Shown one piece after another: positions 14,929-20,004 of a DNA stretch of 20,004 nt (the first letter of the stretch is position 1; each line of letters starts with the position of its first letter). Made by a program: the position numbers and the translations under genes. The DNA is taken from NCBI GenBank assembly GCA_002395525.1, contig DGXE01000079.1:1-20004 (forward strand), written 5' to 3'. Source of the stretch: Ruminococcus sp. UBA4240 (GTDB taxonomy: Bacteria > Bacillota > Clostridia > Oscillospirales > Ruminococcaceae). Below the pieces are notes generated by a model, which searched no databases, was not told where the DNA came from, and saw only the letters and a list, made by a program, of their open reading frames with translations.

Positions 14929-14957
14929 TTGACATAAGCCGGATGTTGTGGTAAAAT
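14929..14957 (+). promoter_or_regulatory. Sigma-A promoter for the second Fic gene
   Basis: TTGACA at 14929-14934, 17 bases, TAAAAT at 14952-14957. The start codon follows 51 bases after the -10 element, with GGGAGGTGA at 14994-15002. Confidence 0.8.
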
Positions 14958-15008
14958 CATATGAGAAACAGATTCCTGACATTTCCGATCACAGGGAGGT
15001 GACAGCCT

Positions 15009-15908
15009 ATGTATATCACGGCAAAGGAAGCGGCTGAGAAATGGGGCATTTCAGAAACAAGAGTAACAGCATTGTGCGAAGAGGGGAAAATACCCGGCGC
15101 ATATCAGGAGGGACACGGCTGGAGGATCCCTGCGGATAAGCCTGCCGATGAAGGCTGCAGCACAAAGGAGAGCCTTCTCACCCGGATAGACCGGAAGAAA
15201 GCAGAGCTTGCAGGAAGAAGGCCTCTGACACAGGGGGAGCTGGAGCGGTTAAACGAAGAGTTTTCGGTGGAGTACACCTACAACTCCAATGCCATAGAGG
15301 GCAGCACCCTCACACTCCGTGAGACTTACCTTGTACTTCGGGGACTGACCATAGACCGGAAGCCTCTGAAGGAGCATCTGGAGGCCGTGGGTCACAAGGA
15401 GGCATTTGACTATGTAAGGGAGCTTGCAGGGGAAAATGTGCCCCTGACCGAAAATGTCATCAAGCAGATCCACTCCCTCGTGCTTGCGGATAAAAGGGAG
15501 GACAGGGGTGTTTACAGGCGTGTGCCCGTGCGGATCATGGGTGCAAGGCATGAACCGGTGCAGCCCTATCTTATACAGCCGATGATGGAACAGCTTTTGC
15601 TTGAATACTCCGCCGGCACGGAGCACATCGTGACTAAGCTGGCACGCTTCCACATTCAGTTTGAGAGGATACATCCCTTTATCGACGGCAACGGCAGGAC
15701 AGGCAGGCTGCTTGTGAACCTGGAGCTGATGAAGGCGGGGTATCCGCCCATCGACATCAAATTCACCGACAGGCTCAGATACTACAATGCCTTTGATGCA
15801 TACCATGTGAACAGCGATGCTTCCGCCATGGAGGAGCTGTTTGCGGAATATATCAGCGCAAGGCTCGATACATATCTGAAAATACTGGCTCCGGCAGGCA
15901 CATCATAA
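15009..15908 (+). CDS. Fic family protein with N-terminal excisionase-like HTH
   Basis: This 299-residue protein starts with a MerR/excisionase-type helix-turn-helix (YITAKEAAEKWGISETRVTALCEEGKIPGAYQEGHGWRIPADKP, residues 2-47). A Fic N-terminal region and the Fic core follow. The catalytic loop HPFIDGNGRTGRLL at His222 is the full consensus HxFx(D/E)GNGRxxR, so AMP transfer from ATP is expected. SNAIEG with Ser93 and Glu97 matches the inhibitory helix motif (S/T)xxxE(G/N) of class II (N-terminally autoinhibited) Fic proteins. It therefore probably stays off until the helix is displaced, and needs no separate antitoxin. The ATG at 15009 has GGGAGGTGA 6 bases upstream. It shares strand and probably transcript with the flavin reductase 59 bp downstream. 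The HTH suggests DNA binding or autoregulation (inference). Confidence 0.92.
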   Translation: MYITAKEAAEKWGISETRVTALCEEGKIPGAYQEGHGWRIPADKPADEGCSTKESLLTRIDRKKAELAGRRPLTQGELERLNEEFSVEYTYNSNAIEGSTLTLRETYLVLRGLTIDRKPLKEHLEAVGHKEAFDYVRELAGENVPLTENVIKQIHSLVLADKREDRGVYRRVPVRIMGARHEPVQPYLIQPMMEQLLLEYSAGTEHIVTKLARFHIQFERIHPFIDGNGRTGRLLVNLELMKAGYPPIDIKFTDRLRYYNAFDAYHVNSDASAMEELFAEYISARLDTYLKILAPAGTS

Positions 15909-15967
15909 GGATGCTGTCTCCCGCTGCCTGTCTGCGGCGGTGAGTACCATAAACAAGGAGGTATCGC

Positions 15968-16531
15968 ATGAAAAAAACGATCAAAACCACAGAAGCCATT
16001 TTCCCCATGCCCGTACTGCTCATCTCCACCTTTAACGCAGACGGCACGGTAGACGTGATGAACGCCGCCTGGGGCACCATGCTGGACAGGGACATGGTAG
16101 CACTCAACCTCACCGAGACACATCTGACGGTGGAGAACATCAGGGCACGCAGAGGCTTTGTGGTGCATATCGCCGATGCAAAGCACGTTGTGGAGGCGGA
16201 CTGGTTCGGCATAGTCAGCGGCAGGAAGGATCCGGACAAATTTGCAAAGTCAGGGCTTACATATGTTAAGTCCGACCTGGTGGATGCCCCCGTTATCAAC
16301 GAGCTGCCCATCGCAATGGAATGTGAATTTGTAGAATACCAGAACGACGACACGGGCATAGGCGTTATCGGGAAGGTGCTGCGCACATCTGTGGAGGAAA
16401 AGCATATGAAGGACGGCAAGGTGGATATCGACTCCCTGGGAGCCATCGCCTTTGACCCCTATACCCACGGCTACTACAAGGTAGGCGGCAGAGTCGGGAA
16501 CGCATTCAGCGACGGGGCTAAGCTGAAATAA
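15968..16531 (+). CDS. Flavin reductase-like (FMN-binding split barrel) protein
   Basis: This 187-residue protein has the flavin reductase-like fold: an N-terminal FPMPVLLISTFNADGTVDVMNAAWGTMLDRDMVALNLTETHLTVENI, matching the P-P-L---v---g--N---wg----DP-------HLT--NI pattern for FMN phosphate and ring contacts. The middle and C-terminal strands end in HGYYKVGGRVGNAF, typical of the small clostridial members such as FMN-binding flavoredoxin. These bind FMN and are thought to move electrons from ferredoxin or NAD(P)H. AAGGAGG at about 15955-15961 precedes the ATG. It follows the Fic gene on the same strand and ends at a bidirectional terminator. Confidence 0.9.
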   Translation: MKKTIKTTEAIFPMPVLLISTFNADGTVDVMNAAWGTMLDRDMVALNLTETHLTVENIRARRGFVVHIADAKHVVEADWFGIVSGRKDPDKFAKSGLTYVKSDLVDAPVINELPIAMECEFVEYQNDDTGIGVIGKVLRTSVEEKHMKDGKVDIDSLGAIAFDPYTHGYYKVGGRVGNAFSDGAKLK

Positions 16532-16569
16532 CCGATCCGGGAAGCCCTCACCGGACAGACCAAATGAAA

Positions 16570-16606
16570 AAGTCTCCCCGCAAAGCTGCGGAGAGACTTC
16601 ATTTTT
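16570..16606. terminator. Bidirectional terminator between convergent genes
   Basis: AAGTCTC (16570-16576) pairs with GAGACTT (16593-16599), and inside it CCGCA (16578-16582) with TGCGG (16587-16591), around an AAGC loop with one C-A mismatch. ATTTTT follows on the plus strand and the A-run before 16570 gives a T-run on the minus strand, so it can serve both the flavin reductase and the HD gene. It reaches the HD stop codon at 16605. Confidence 0.85.
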
Positions 16607-17147
16607 ATGCACCGGCGCCGCCGAAGAGCGCCTTTATCCTCCCGAATGCCGTCCTTATCTTAAGGAGCTGGTGGTCGATGACCTCCCATGCGCCGCAGAA
16701 CTTGTCGGTGAAGGTTATGAGCCATGCCTCCCCGCATTTGGGGGGTATGGGGGTCAGGGGGAACATATGGCGGAGTATCATGTTCTCCTCCACAGGGGTC
16801 AGCTCAAAATGCTCCCTTGCGTTTTTGAGTGCCGTGGCGGGATGTGTCCAGCCGTGCATCTGCTGACCGGGCTCCTTTACGTACTCGTGCCAGTCATAGA
16901 GGAACAGGTCGTGGAGAAGGCCGCCCCTTGCGGCTGCCCTTTCATCAAGCCCCAGGAATTTGGCGAAAACATAGTTGTAGTAGGAAACATTCACACAGTG
17001 CTGAAAGCATGAGGTGTGGCCGTGATGATGGAACTGCTCCATGGAGCGCACCACCTCGGTGTCGATAAGATCCGCAACACATTCATAATAGCCGCATTCG
17101 GCGGAGGGAACGGAAAGGTCAATATGTGACCCCAAAGCATATAACAT
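16605..17147 (-). CDS. HD-domain phosphohydrolase-like protein
   Basis: This 180-residue protein carries the metal-binding HD signature: His50 in the helix around TSCFQHCVNVSYYNYVFAKFLGLDERAAARGGLLHD, with His79-Asp80 as the HD pair, and Asp in ITFTDKFCG near the C-terminus. HD proteins of this size hydrolyse phosphate esters or phosphodiesters of nucleotides; the substrate here is unknown. Additional histidines (FHHHGH at 40-44, RHMFP) may extend the metal site. The start is the ATG at 17147, with AAAGGATC upstream on the minus strand. It has its own promoter, converges with the flavin reductase and is divergent from the zinc-ribbon gene. Confidence 0.87.
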   Translation of the reverse strand: MLYALGSHIDLSVPSAECGYYECVADLIDTEVVRSMEQFHHHGHTSCFQHCVNVSYYNYVFAKFLGLDERAAARGGLLHDLFLYDWHEYVKEPGQQMHGWTHPATALKNAREHFELTPVEENMILRHMFPLTPIPPKCGEAWLITFTDKFCGAWEVIDHQLLKIRTAFGRIKALFGGAGA

Positions 17148-17204
17148 AGATTTGATCCTTTTTCAGACAGTATAACGAGTGCAAAAACACTCACGTACAC
17201 ATTT

Positions 17205-17233
17205 ATTATATCACATACTATTCCCCATTGCAA
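17205..17233 (-). promoter_or_regulatory. Promoter for the HD-domain gene
   Basis: On the minus strand TTGCAA (17233-17228), 17 bases, then TATAAT (17210-17205). The leader of about 50 bases contains a small 5-bp hairpin (17177-17181 with 17188-17192). Confidence 0.7.
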
Positions 17234-17372
17234 TATATTTTTTATAGATTTTACGCATATTTATCTGCAAAAAATGCACAATAGATTGCATAAACGTATA
17301 GTTCCAAAGCAAGGCTGCCGGCAAAGGCAATATTAAAATAGAATTAGAAAAATGAGAAAAGAGTGCATGGTA
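17234..17372. other. AT-rich divergent intergenic region
   Basis: This lies between the divergent promoters of the HD and zinc-ribbon genes. It is AT-rich, and I see no gene, repeat or RNA structure in it. Confidence 0.4.
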
Positions 17373-17401
17373 TTGACATTGCGGGGCGTTTGGGATATAA
17401 T
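17373..17401 (+). promoter_or_regulatory. Consensus sigma-A promoter for the zinc-ribbon gene
   Basis: TTGACA at 17373-17378, 17 bases, TATAAT at 17396-17401, matching the consensus at every position. The leader has a 6-bp hairpin, GCCGTG/CACGGC around AACA (17426-17441), before the ribosome binding site ACGGAGGT. Confidence 0.85.
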
Positions 17402-17468
17402 CAAGTCATGGTAAGGGAAACCAAGGCCGTGAACACACGGCAAAAACAGATAAACGGAGGTAGCAAAA

Positions 17469-17903
17469 ATGTTTGAAAGATTTATCGAAACACTGGAATC
17501 CACAGGCAAGACTGTATCCGAAAAGACAAAATCCGGCACTGAGGTAGTAAAGCTCAGCTACAAGGTCAGCTCCTCACAGCGCGACCTGGCAGAGATATAT
17601 GCCCAGATAGGCAAGCTGTGCTACGAGGAATACAAGGACGCCGAGAAGAGCGATGCAATGGCAGATCTCTTTGCACAGGCATCCCTTAAAAACGCTGAGA
17701 TCGACGAGCTCAAGGCAAAGATCAGAGAGCTCAAGGGCGTGAACCTCTGCACCGAGTGCGGCGCTGAAGTTCCTGCCGACAACGATTTCTGCGGCAAGTG
17801 CGGCGCAAGGATAGTAAAGCCCGCTGCTCCCGCAGAGGTGTCCGAGGAAGCTCCCGCCGAGGAAACTGCCGAAGAGGCTCCCACTGAGGACACCGCTGAA
17901 TAA
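17469..17903 (+). CDS. Coiled-coil protein with zinc ribbon and acidic tail
   Basis: This 144-residue cytosolic protein has three parts. Residues about 1-90 are helical and probably coiled coil (ISSQRDLAEIYAQIGKLCYEEYKD-type heptads and AEIDELKAKIRELKG). Residues 94-112 form a zinc ribbon with Cys94, Cys97, Cys109 and Cys112 (CTECG...CGKCGARI). The last 25 residues are an acidic, repetitive Glu/Ala/Pro tail (EEAPAEETAEEAPTEDTAE). Proteins of this type are common in Clostridia and have no firm function. The strong promoter and clean ribosome binding site suggest good expression. The long stem at 17928 lies just downstream. Confidence 0.85.
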   Translation: MFERFIETLESTGKTVSEKTKSGTEVVKLSYKVSSSQRDLAEIYAQIGKLCYEEYKDAEKSDAMADLFAQASLKNAEIDELKAKIRELKGVNLCTECGAEVPADNDFCGKCGARIVKPAAPAEVSEEAPAEETAEEAPTEDTAE

Positions 17904-17927
17904 GCTTTCTCATCACCCCCATTAAAA

Positions 17928-17971
17928 CGCAGCCGATCATTTGCTCAGGATTGAGCAGATGGTCGGCTGCG
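17928..17971. terminator. Long interrupted hairpin, terminator for the minus-strand gene
   Basis: CGCAGCCGA (17928-17936) pairs with TCGGCTGCG (17963-17971), CAT (17938-17940) with ATG (17959-17961), and TGCTCA (17942-17947) with TGAGCA (17952-17957) around GGAT. On the plus strand it is not followed by T. On the minus strand a TTTT follows directly, so it best fits termination of the TtcA-like gene, and perhaps also of the zinc-ribbon gene. Confidence 0.6.
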
Positions 17972-18100
17972 CTGTTAGAAGCAAAAGTCAGAAGCAAGGA
18001 GCAGGATGACGTGATGATGACCGACAGGCTCTGTTTCCCCTTCGCCTGCAAAAGCACCGCTTTGCAAAGAAAGGGGATTTTCTGTCAACAAGCTATTCAC

Positions 18101-18124
18101 TATTACTTATTACTTATTACTTAT
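18101..18124. repeat. 7-bp tandem repeat before the TtcA-like stop codon
   Basis: TATTACT is repeated three times and then TAT, ending 3 bp from the end of the minus-strand coding sequence. Similar short AT-rich arrays are common in intergenic DNA of Firmicutes. Confidence 0.8.
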
Positions 18125-18127
18125 CGT

Positions 18128-18961
18128 TCAGTATTTCTCGTAGATGTTGGTGTGATAGTCCTCCCCGCTGTGATAGGAGATGATGGTCTGCAGATTCACG
18201 TTCTCCACGCTGCGGAAGATGTTCATGGGAACAAGGGGATTGTCAGCCTCAAGCTCGGCGATGAGCGCCTTGACTGCCTTGCGCTTTGATGCGCTCTCCT
18301 TGTCAAGGGCATCGTTTTCGGCGGTAAAGCGGCAGGCGCAGCGGATGAACTCAAGCCCCAGATACCGTGACCATGCGATTATATCCCGCTCCCGAATGAG
18401 GTACATGGGACGGATAAGCTCCAGTCCCTTGAAATTGGAGGAGCGCAGCTTCGGCATCATAGTCTGCACCTGAGCACCGTACAGCATACCCATGAGTATT
18501 GTCTCGATGACATCATCGAAATGATGACCAAGAGCTATCTTGTTGCACCCTAATTCCTCCGCCCTGCCGTAGAGGTACCCCCTGCGCATCCTTGCGCAAA
18601 GATAGCAGGGGCTGCCGTCAACGCTCTCCACTATCTCGAATATCTCCGACGAGAACACGTCTACGGGGATGCCGAGGAAACGGGCATTTTCCTCTATTTT
18701 GCGGCGGTTCTCCGGGGCATAGCCCGGGTCCATCACAATAAAGCGCAGCTCAAAGGGGAAGTCGGAGTGCTTTTGCAGCTGCATGAAGCACCTTGCCATA
18801 AGCATGGAATCCTTGCCCCCGGAGATGCACACAGCCACCCTGTCCCCCTCCTGCAGCAGCTTGTATTCATTTATGGCACGGATAAATCTGCCGTATATCT
18901 CTTTCTTGTACTTCTTTGTCAGGGACAGCTCCACCCTGCGCTCATCGGTCATTTCAACCAT
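18128..18961 (-). CDS. TtcA-like PP-loop ATPase (tRNA 2-thiocytidine family)
   Basis: This 277-residue protein has the PP-loop SGGKDS at residues 47-52, which binds and activates with ATP, followed by a Rossmann-like ATPase core (MDPGYAPENRRKIEENARFLGIPVDVFSSEIF). CYLC at 119-122 and cysteines in FIRCACRF near residue 212 match the CxxC plus C arrangement that holds a 4Fe-4S cluster in TtcA and related TtuA enzymes. GHHFDDVIETILMGMLYG is the conserved H-x-DD-ETil motif. TtcA inserts sulfur into cytidine 32 of tRNA; paralogues of unknown substrate are frequent in Clostridia, so I give the family only. The start is the ATG at 18961, with GGAG upstream; a second ATG lies three codons in. Confidence 0.87.
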   Translation of the reverse strand: MVEMTDERRVELSLTKKYKKEIYGRFIRAINEYKLLQEGDRVAVCISGGKDSMLMARCFMQLQKHSDFPFELRFIVMDPGYAPENRRKIEENARFLGIPVDVFSSEIFEIVESVDGSPCYLCARMRRGYLYGRAEELGCNKIALGHHFDDVIETILMGMLYGAQVQTMMPKLRSSNFKGLELIRPMYLIRERDIIAWSRYLGLEFIRCACRFTAENDALDKESASKRKAVKALIAELEADNPLVPMNIFRSVENVNLQTIISYHSGEDYHTNIYEKY

Positions 18962-18986
18962 AGTATCAGCTCCGTTTCGTGCCTTT

Positions 18987-19016
18987 ATTATACGCTATCA
19001 CAATATAGTTTGTCAA
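18987..19016 (-). promoter_or_regulatory. Promoter for the TtcA-like gene
   Basis: On the minus strand TTGACA (19016-19011), 18 bases, TATAAT (18992-18987). Transcription would start near 18980, giving a leader of about 20 bases. Confidence 0.8.
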
Positions 19017-19120
19017 TGTGCGTAAAATGCACCCACAGGCAAGAAATGCAGAGAATAGGAGATATTCAGAGAGATTTCGAGAGATTTCAGGATATATTTT
19101 GATTTTTTCCAAAAAAAGGC

Positions 19121-19149
19121 TTGACAAATACCCTCCAAGCGGTTATAAT
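19121..19149 (+). promoter_or_regulatory. Consensus sigma-A promoter for rplM-rpsI
   Basis: TTGACA at 19121-19126, 17 bases, TATAAT at 19144-19149, matching the consensus throughout. It starts a leader of about 60 bases before rplM. Confidence 0.88.
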
Positions 19150-19156
19150 ATGAAAC

Positions 19157-19192
19157 GTTGCGTTAGGGACAAGGAGTTGTGCGTCCCTGAAA
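19157..19192 (+). promoter_or_regulatory. rplM leader hairpin (L13-leader-like autoregulatory candidate)
   Basis: AGGGAC at 19165-19170 pairs with GTCCCT at 19183-19188, with an inner CAA/TTG pairing, in the short leader of the L13-S9 operon. An L13 leader RNA with a compact hairpin at this place is known in Firmicutes, where L13 is thought to bind it and repress its own operon. The position fits; agreement of the base consensus could not be checked. Confidence 0.5.
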
Positions 19193-19215
19193 AAAACTGA
19201 TAAGGAGAAATGACC

Positions 19216-19644
19216 ATGTCAACTTATATGCCCAAGGCTCAGGAAATTGAGCGCAAGTGGTATGTTATTGATGCCACCGGCAAGTCGTTAGGCCGTGTAG
19301 CTGCTGCAGCTGCCTCCCTTCTGCGCGGTAAGCACAAGCCCACATTCGCACCCCACGCCGACTGCGGCGATCATGTCATCATCATCAACTGCGGCAAGGC
19401 AGTCCTCACCGGCAACAAGCTGGTAAACAAGACCTTCAAATGGCACACCGGCTGGATCGGCGGCCTCAAGGAAGTAAGCTACAAGGAGCTTATGTCCAAG
19501 AAGCCCGAGAAGGCTATGATGATAGCTGTAAACGGTATGCTGCCCAATACCACCGTAGGCAGAGCATCCCTCACCCGTCTGAGAGTATACGCAGGCGCAG
19601 AGCACAACCACGAAGCTCAGAAGCCTGAGAACTACGAGATATAA
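19216..19644 (+). CDS. rplM: 50S ribosomal protein L13
   Basis: This is a 142-residue L13 of normal length with the family's hallmarks: KWYVIDATGKSLGRVAAAAASLLRGKHKPTFAPHADCGDHVIIINCGKAVLTGNKLVNKTFKWHTGWIGGLKE and, near the end, AVNGMLPNTTVGRASLTRLRVYAGAEHNHEAQKPENYEI. L13 binds 23S rRNA early in large-subunit assembly. Two in-frame ATG codons lie at 19210 and 19216; AAGGAG at 19202-19207 is 8 bases before the second and only 2 before the first, so I take 19216. rpsI follows after 15 bases, the usual pair. Confidence 0.98.
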   Translation: MSTYMPKAQEIERKWYVIDATGKSLGRVAAAAASLLRGKHKPTFAPHADCGDHVIIINCGKAVLTGNKLVNKTFKWHTGWIGGLKEVSYKELMSKKPEKAMMIAVNGMLPNTTVGRASLTRLRVYAGAEHNHEAQKPENYEI

Positions 19645-19659
19645 GGAGGGTAAACAGCT

Positions 19660-20004
19660 ATGTACGAATCTAAGCTCCAGTCCTATTACGGCACAGGTAG
19701 AAGAAAGTCCTCCGTTGCAAGAGTAAGACTCTATCCCGGCAGCGGCAAGATCACCATAAACGGCAGAGACATCGACGATTACTTTGGTCTTGAGACCTTA
19801 AAGCTCATCGTAAGACAGCCTCTTGCACTGACAGAGACCACCGAGCAGCTCGACGTTGTTGCAACTGTTGAGGGCGGCGGTGTTACCGGTCAGGCAGGCG
19901 CAATCCGCCACGGCATTTCCCGTGCGCTGCTGGTGTTCAACCCTGAGCTCAGAGCAGCACTCAAGAAGGCAGGCTTCCTCACAAGAGACCCTCGTATGAA
20001 GGAA
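19660..20004 (+). CDS. rpsI: 30S ribosomal protein S9, 3' end outside window
   Basis: The first 115 residues of S9 are present, starting at the ATG with AAGGAGGG at 19643-19650, which overlaps the rplM stop. The sequence is typical: YYGTGRRKSSVARVRLYPGSGKITINGRDIDDYF, LIVRQPLALTETTEQLDV, and EGGGVTGQAGAIRHGISRALL. The window ends in LTRDPRMKE, just before the expected C-terminal tail (KKYGLKKARRAPQFSKR type), so about 15 residues are missing. S9's C-terminal tail reaches the ribosomal P site. It is co-transcribed with rplM. Confidence 0.97.
   Translation, partial: MYESKLQSYYGTGRRKSSVARVRLYPGSGKITINGRDIDDYFGLETLKLIVRQPLALTETTEQLDVVATVEGGGVTGQAGAIRHGISRALLVFNPELRAALKKAGFLTRDPRMKE

Noticed and set aside
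1..20004. tRNA or rRNA genes
   Set aside because: I saw no cloverleaf with a T-loop GGTTCGAATCC type motif and no rRNA signature on either strand by eye; a tRNAscan-SE run would settle it.

Overview
The window looks like the chromosome of an anaerobic Firmicute of the Clostridia, most like a gut or rumen Ruminococcus (Oscillospiraceae). The support is textbook sigma-A promoters (TTGACA, 17 bp, TATAAT) with AAGGAGG-type ribosome binding sites, the rplM-rpsI pair, a very large secreted multi-domain protein of the type common in that genus, and many small stress and housekeeping enzymes without aerobic respiration genes. The genus is an inference from style and remembered families, not from a database match.

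Layout. 1-3850 is accessory and scarred. It holds the end of an acidic low-complexity protein, a gene-poor stretch, a membrane polyferredoxin, a broken 5' copy of an alpha/beta-hydrolase gene split by a 126-bp palindrome-rich element of IS200/IS605 type, a Fic protein with a heptad-repeat hinge, an out-of-frame echo of that hinge repeat, and a TfoX-N protein. The intact hydrolase gene follows at 3836. 4590-8155 is a run of small same-strand genes: a GNAT acetyltransferase, an isoprenylcysteine-methyltransferase-like membrane protein, a hexapeptide acetyltransferase whose C-terminus is frameshifted, an AraC/GyrI-like regulator, a terminator, and a second GNAT with its own consensus promoter. 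8240-10610 is an OmpR-type response regulator with its sensor kinase, closed by a strong terminator.

10743-14904 is one transcription unit from a consensus promoter. It encodes a 1274-residue exported protein (glycine-rich beta-helix repeats, CUB-like and Ig-like modules, an InlB-type repeat and a duplicated C-terminal domain) and, 13 bp later, a 44-residue peptide, closed by a hairpin. 14929-16531 holds a second Fic protein, fused to an excisionase-like HTH and carrying an inhibitory-helix motif, and a flavin reductase-like protein. These converge on an HD-domain protein (minus strand) across a bidirectional terminator. 17373-18961 holds a zinc-ribbon coiled-coil protein and, on the minus strand, a TtcA-like PP-loop ATPase. 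The window ends in the rplM-rpsI ribosomal protein operon with a leader hairpin; rpsI runs off the edge.

Most notable are the miniature element inside the broken hydrolase copy, the Fic hinge repeats and their echo downstream, the deletion-type frameshift in the acetyltransferase, and the unannotated 44-residue peptide linked to the large exported protein.
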